Below, in pieces: positions 62,630-64,000 of a stretch of DNA of 64,000 nt. The stretch covers positions 2,418,001 to 2,482,000 of the forward strand of contig NZ_CP064908.1 of the NCBI RefSeq assembly GCF_015841355.1. The letters are read 5' to 3'. The notes beneath the pieces were generated by a model that saw only the letters and a program-made list of their open reading frames with translations, was not told the DNA's origin and searched no databases. The stretch comes from Synechococcus sp. CBW1107. GTDB lineage: Bacteria > Cyanobacteriota > Cyanobacteriia > PCC-6307 > Cyanobiaceae. Positions within the stretch are counted from its first letter, which is position 1, and each line of letters opens with the position of its first letter. The translations under genes and the position numbers were made by a program.

Positions 62630-63195
62630 ACCCGCTGCAGCAACCAGAGGCTGAACCACAGCCCGATCAGGTGGGCGAACAGTACCTGGGTGTTGCTCAG
62701 CACCGAGAGCATCTCGATCGACGTGATCGGCAGCCCCATCAGGCCGCCCCGAGTGCCGGGCGGCACCGCCAGCTGGGCCCCGAAGAAGCCGGGCACCTGC
62801 ATCGAGGCCTGCACGAACAGGCTGCCGGCCAGGGCCTGGTACCCCACCGCCGCCAGGGTGAGCCCGGCCAGATCGGCCAGGACGCCCCGCTTGATCAGGC
62901 GGCTGGTCTCGCCGCGGCTGGGCCGGGCCGGGCTGGCCAGGGCCCTGCCGCAGCGCACCACCAGCCAGCTCTGCCAGAGGCACCAGACCAGGATGAAGAA
63001 GGAGAGGGTGGTTAGTGACAGACCAGGACCGAGTCCGAGGGAGCGGGCGCTGTTGGCCGCCAGGCGTCCGCCGATGTTGTTGAAGGTCAGCACGCCGACC
63101 ACCACCACCCCGAGGGACATCTGGGTCCAGAAGCGGATCCAGCCCACCCGGCGCAGGGCAGCCGAGACCAGCTGAAGATCGAGGCGGTCAACCAT
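62614..63195 (-). CDS. DUF3611 family membrane protein
   Basis: A 193-residue protein with four hydrophobic helices ([53 protein letters not shown] and [20 protein letters not shown]). [14 protein letters not shown] matches the DUF3611 pattern of cyanobacteria and chloroplasts. Function unknown. ATG 63195; divergent from ribF with 118 bases between. Confidence 0.8.
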   Translation of the reverse strand: MVDRLDLQLVSAALRRVGWIRFWTQMSLGVVVVGVLTFNNIGGRLAANSARSLGLGPGLSLTTLSFFILVWCLWQSWLVVRCGRALASPARPSRGETSRLIKRGVLADLAGLTLAAVGYQALAGSLFVQASMQVPGFFGAQLAVPPGTRGGLMGLPITSIEMLSVLSNTQVLFAHLIGLWFSLWLLQRVHRPS

Positions 63196-63313
63196 CGGGG
63201 CGCAGAACCGGTAGGCGGAGCCTCACAAACTTGCCATGGCCACCAGCGGCTGCCGCCATGGGGCCCGAACCCCCATGGAAGGATGGTTTCCAAGCCGGGC
63301 TGCGTCCGATTCC

Positions 63314-64000
63314 TTGATTCCCCTGCGCTCCCCCCAGGAGGCGATGCGGCCCACCGCCGTCGCCCTGGGCAGTTTCGATGGTCTGCACCAGGGGCACCGC
63401 CGGGTGATCGCCGCCATCGCCGCCGCACCGACCCCGGGGTTGATTCCCACGGTGGTCAGTTTCTGGCCCCATCCGCGCGAGCTGCTCTATGGCGAACCGC
63501 GCCTGCGCCTCGATCTCCCCGGCGAGAAGCTGGCGCTGCTGGAGCCCTACGGCATCCGCCAGCTGGTGCTGGTGCCTTTCACCCGCGACCTCTCCCTGCT
63601 CAGCCCGGAGGCCTTCGTGGAGCAGGTGCTGGTGGGGCAGCTCCAGGCCAGGGAGGTGGCCGTGGGCGAGAACTTCCGCTTCGGCCATGACCGGGCCGGC
63701 GACACCGCCTGCCTGCGTGAGATCGGCGAGCGTCATGGCCTGCGGGTGCTGGTCTCCTCGATGCTCTGGGATGGAGCCGAACGGATCAGCAGCAGTCGCA
63801 TCCGCCGCGCCCTGGCCGCCGGTGCCATCGACGAGGCCAACCGCCTGCTGGAGCGGCCCTACCGCTTCAGCGGCCGGGTCGTGCGCGGGCGGGGCCTGGG
63901 CCGGACGATCAGTTGGCCCACGGCGAATCTGCAGGTGGACGGCCGCAAATTTCTGCCCCAGGAGGGGGTCTATGCCGCCTGGGTGCGCAACCTCGAGCCC
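63314..64000 (+). CDS. ribF: Bifunctional riboflavin kinase/FAD synthetase, 5' part
   Basis: Makes FMN and FAD from riboflavin. The visible 229 residues hold the whole adenylyltransferase domain (VALGSFDGLHQGHRRVI, FWPHPREL, VGENFRFGHDRAG, SSSRIRRALAAG) and the start of the kinase domain (YRFSGRVVRGRGLGRTISWPTANL). The 3' end runs past the window. TTG 63314 and ATG 63344 both fit; an AGGAGG is only two bases before ATG 63344, too close to serve it well. Confidence 0.95.
   Translation, partial: MIPLRSPQEAMRPTAVALGSFDGLHQGHRRVIAAIAAAPTPGLIPTVVSFWPHPRELLYGEPRLRLDLPGEKLALLEPYGIRQLVLVPFTRDLSLLSPEAFVEQVLVGQLQAREVAVGENFRFGHDRAGDTACLREIGERHGLRVLVSSMLWDGAERISSSRIRRALAAGAIDEANRLLERPYRFSGRVVRGRGLGRTISWPTANLQVDGRKFLPQEGVYAAWVRNLEP

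Noticed and set aside
1-64000. Mobile elements, CRISPR arrays, rRNA operons
   Set aside because: No transposase/integrase motifs, no regularly spaced direct repeats outside coding low complexity, and no rRNA-like sequence were seen on reading.

Overview
This window looks like chromosomal DNA of a cyanobacterium, most likely a GC-rich picocyanobacterium of the Synechococcus/Cyanobium group. Supporting evidence is a one-helix high-light-inducible protein, a cyAbrB regulator, a plastid-lipid-associated (PAP/fibrillin) protein, DUF1825, YlqD and DUF3611 proteins, a plastid-type pyruvate dehydrogenase E2, a DesA-like desaturase, short intergenic gaps and frequent start/stop overlaps. The species assignment is inference.

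Layout. 1-5.4 kb: an Omp85/BamA end followed by lpxC-fabZ-lpxA-lpxB and an exported MsrA, an outer-membrane/lipid A operon. 5.4-11.1 kb: leucyl aminopeptidase, a GIY-YIG-like protein overlapping a helix-hairpin-helix protein, DUF1825 and an acyltransferase-3/SGNH protein. 11.3-15.4 kb: tyrS, pyrF, an exported Mn-type superoxide dismutase and a PlsC-like acyltransferase. 15.4-20.2 kb (minus): glycosyltransferase, MFS transporter, recO, deoC, hpf. 20.2-26.0 kb (plus): lipB, acyl-ACP/CoA synthetase, ylqD, pdhC, queA. 26-31.8 kb: Fe-type SOD, FKBP isomerase, lnt, cyAbrB, Gly-rich RRM protein, PAP/fibrillin, a short SepF and an HLIP.

31.8-37.2 kb is more accessory: hypotheticals, a possible ANL-enzyme remnant, a J-domain protein, then a more AT-rich stretch with a secreted alpha-amylase, an FMN reductase and a 538-bp gene-free gap ending at tRNA-Ala(GGC). 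37.3-41 kb holds lexA, argF and ftsH. 41-48.5 kb holds an SRAP protein, a K+-channel-like protein with a Nif11-like ORF, a rhomboid protease, two DUF427 proteins, a desaturase and an AI-2E-type transporter. 48.5-50.2 kb is a second AT-rich patch with a GNGND-repeat protein that appears frameshifted. 50.2-57 kb (minus) holds a PGM1-like ATP-grasp ligase, MscS channel, ribD, DUF3122 and a GH116 glucosidase. 57-64 kb holds cbiET, DUF192/degenerate response regulator/nadK (ATGA overlaps), pheS, surE, DUF3611 and the start of ribF.

I saw no transposase, prophage, CRISPR array or rRNA. Most of the window is housekeeping. The observations most worth checking are the GNGND protein and its probable frameshift, the PGM1-like ligase beside MscS, the receiver-less regulator locked between nadK and DUF192, the missing canonical start of queA (and perhaps of the desaturase), the short SepF, and the ANL-like remnant.
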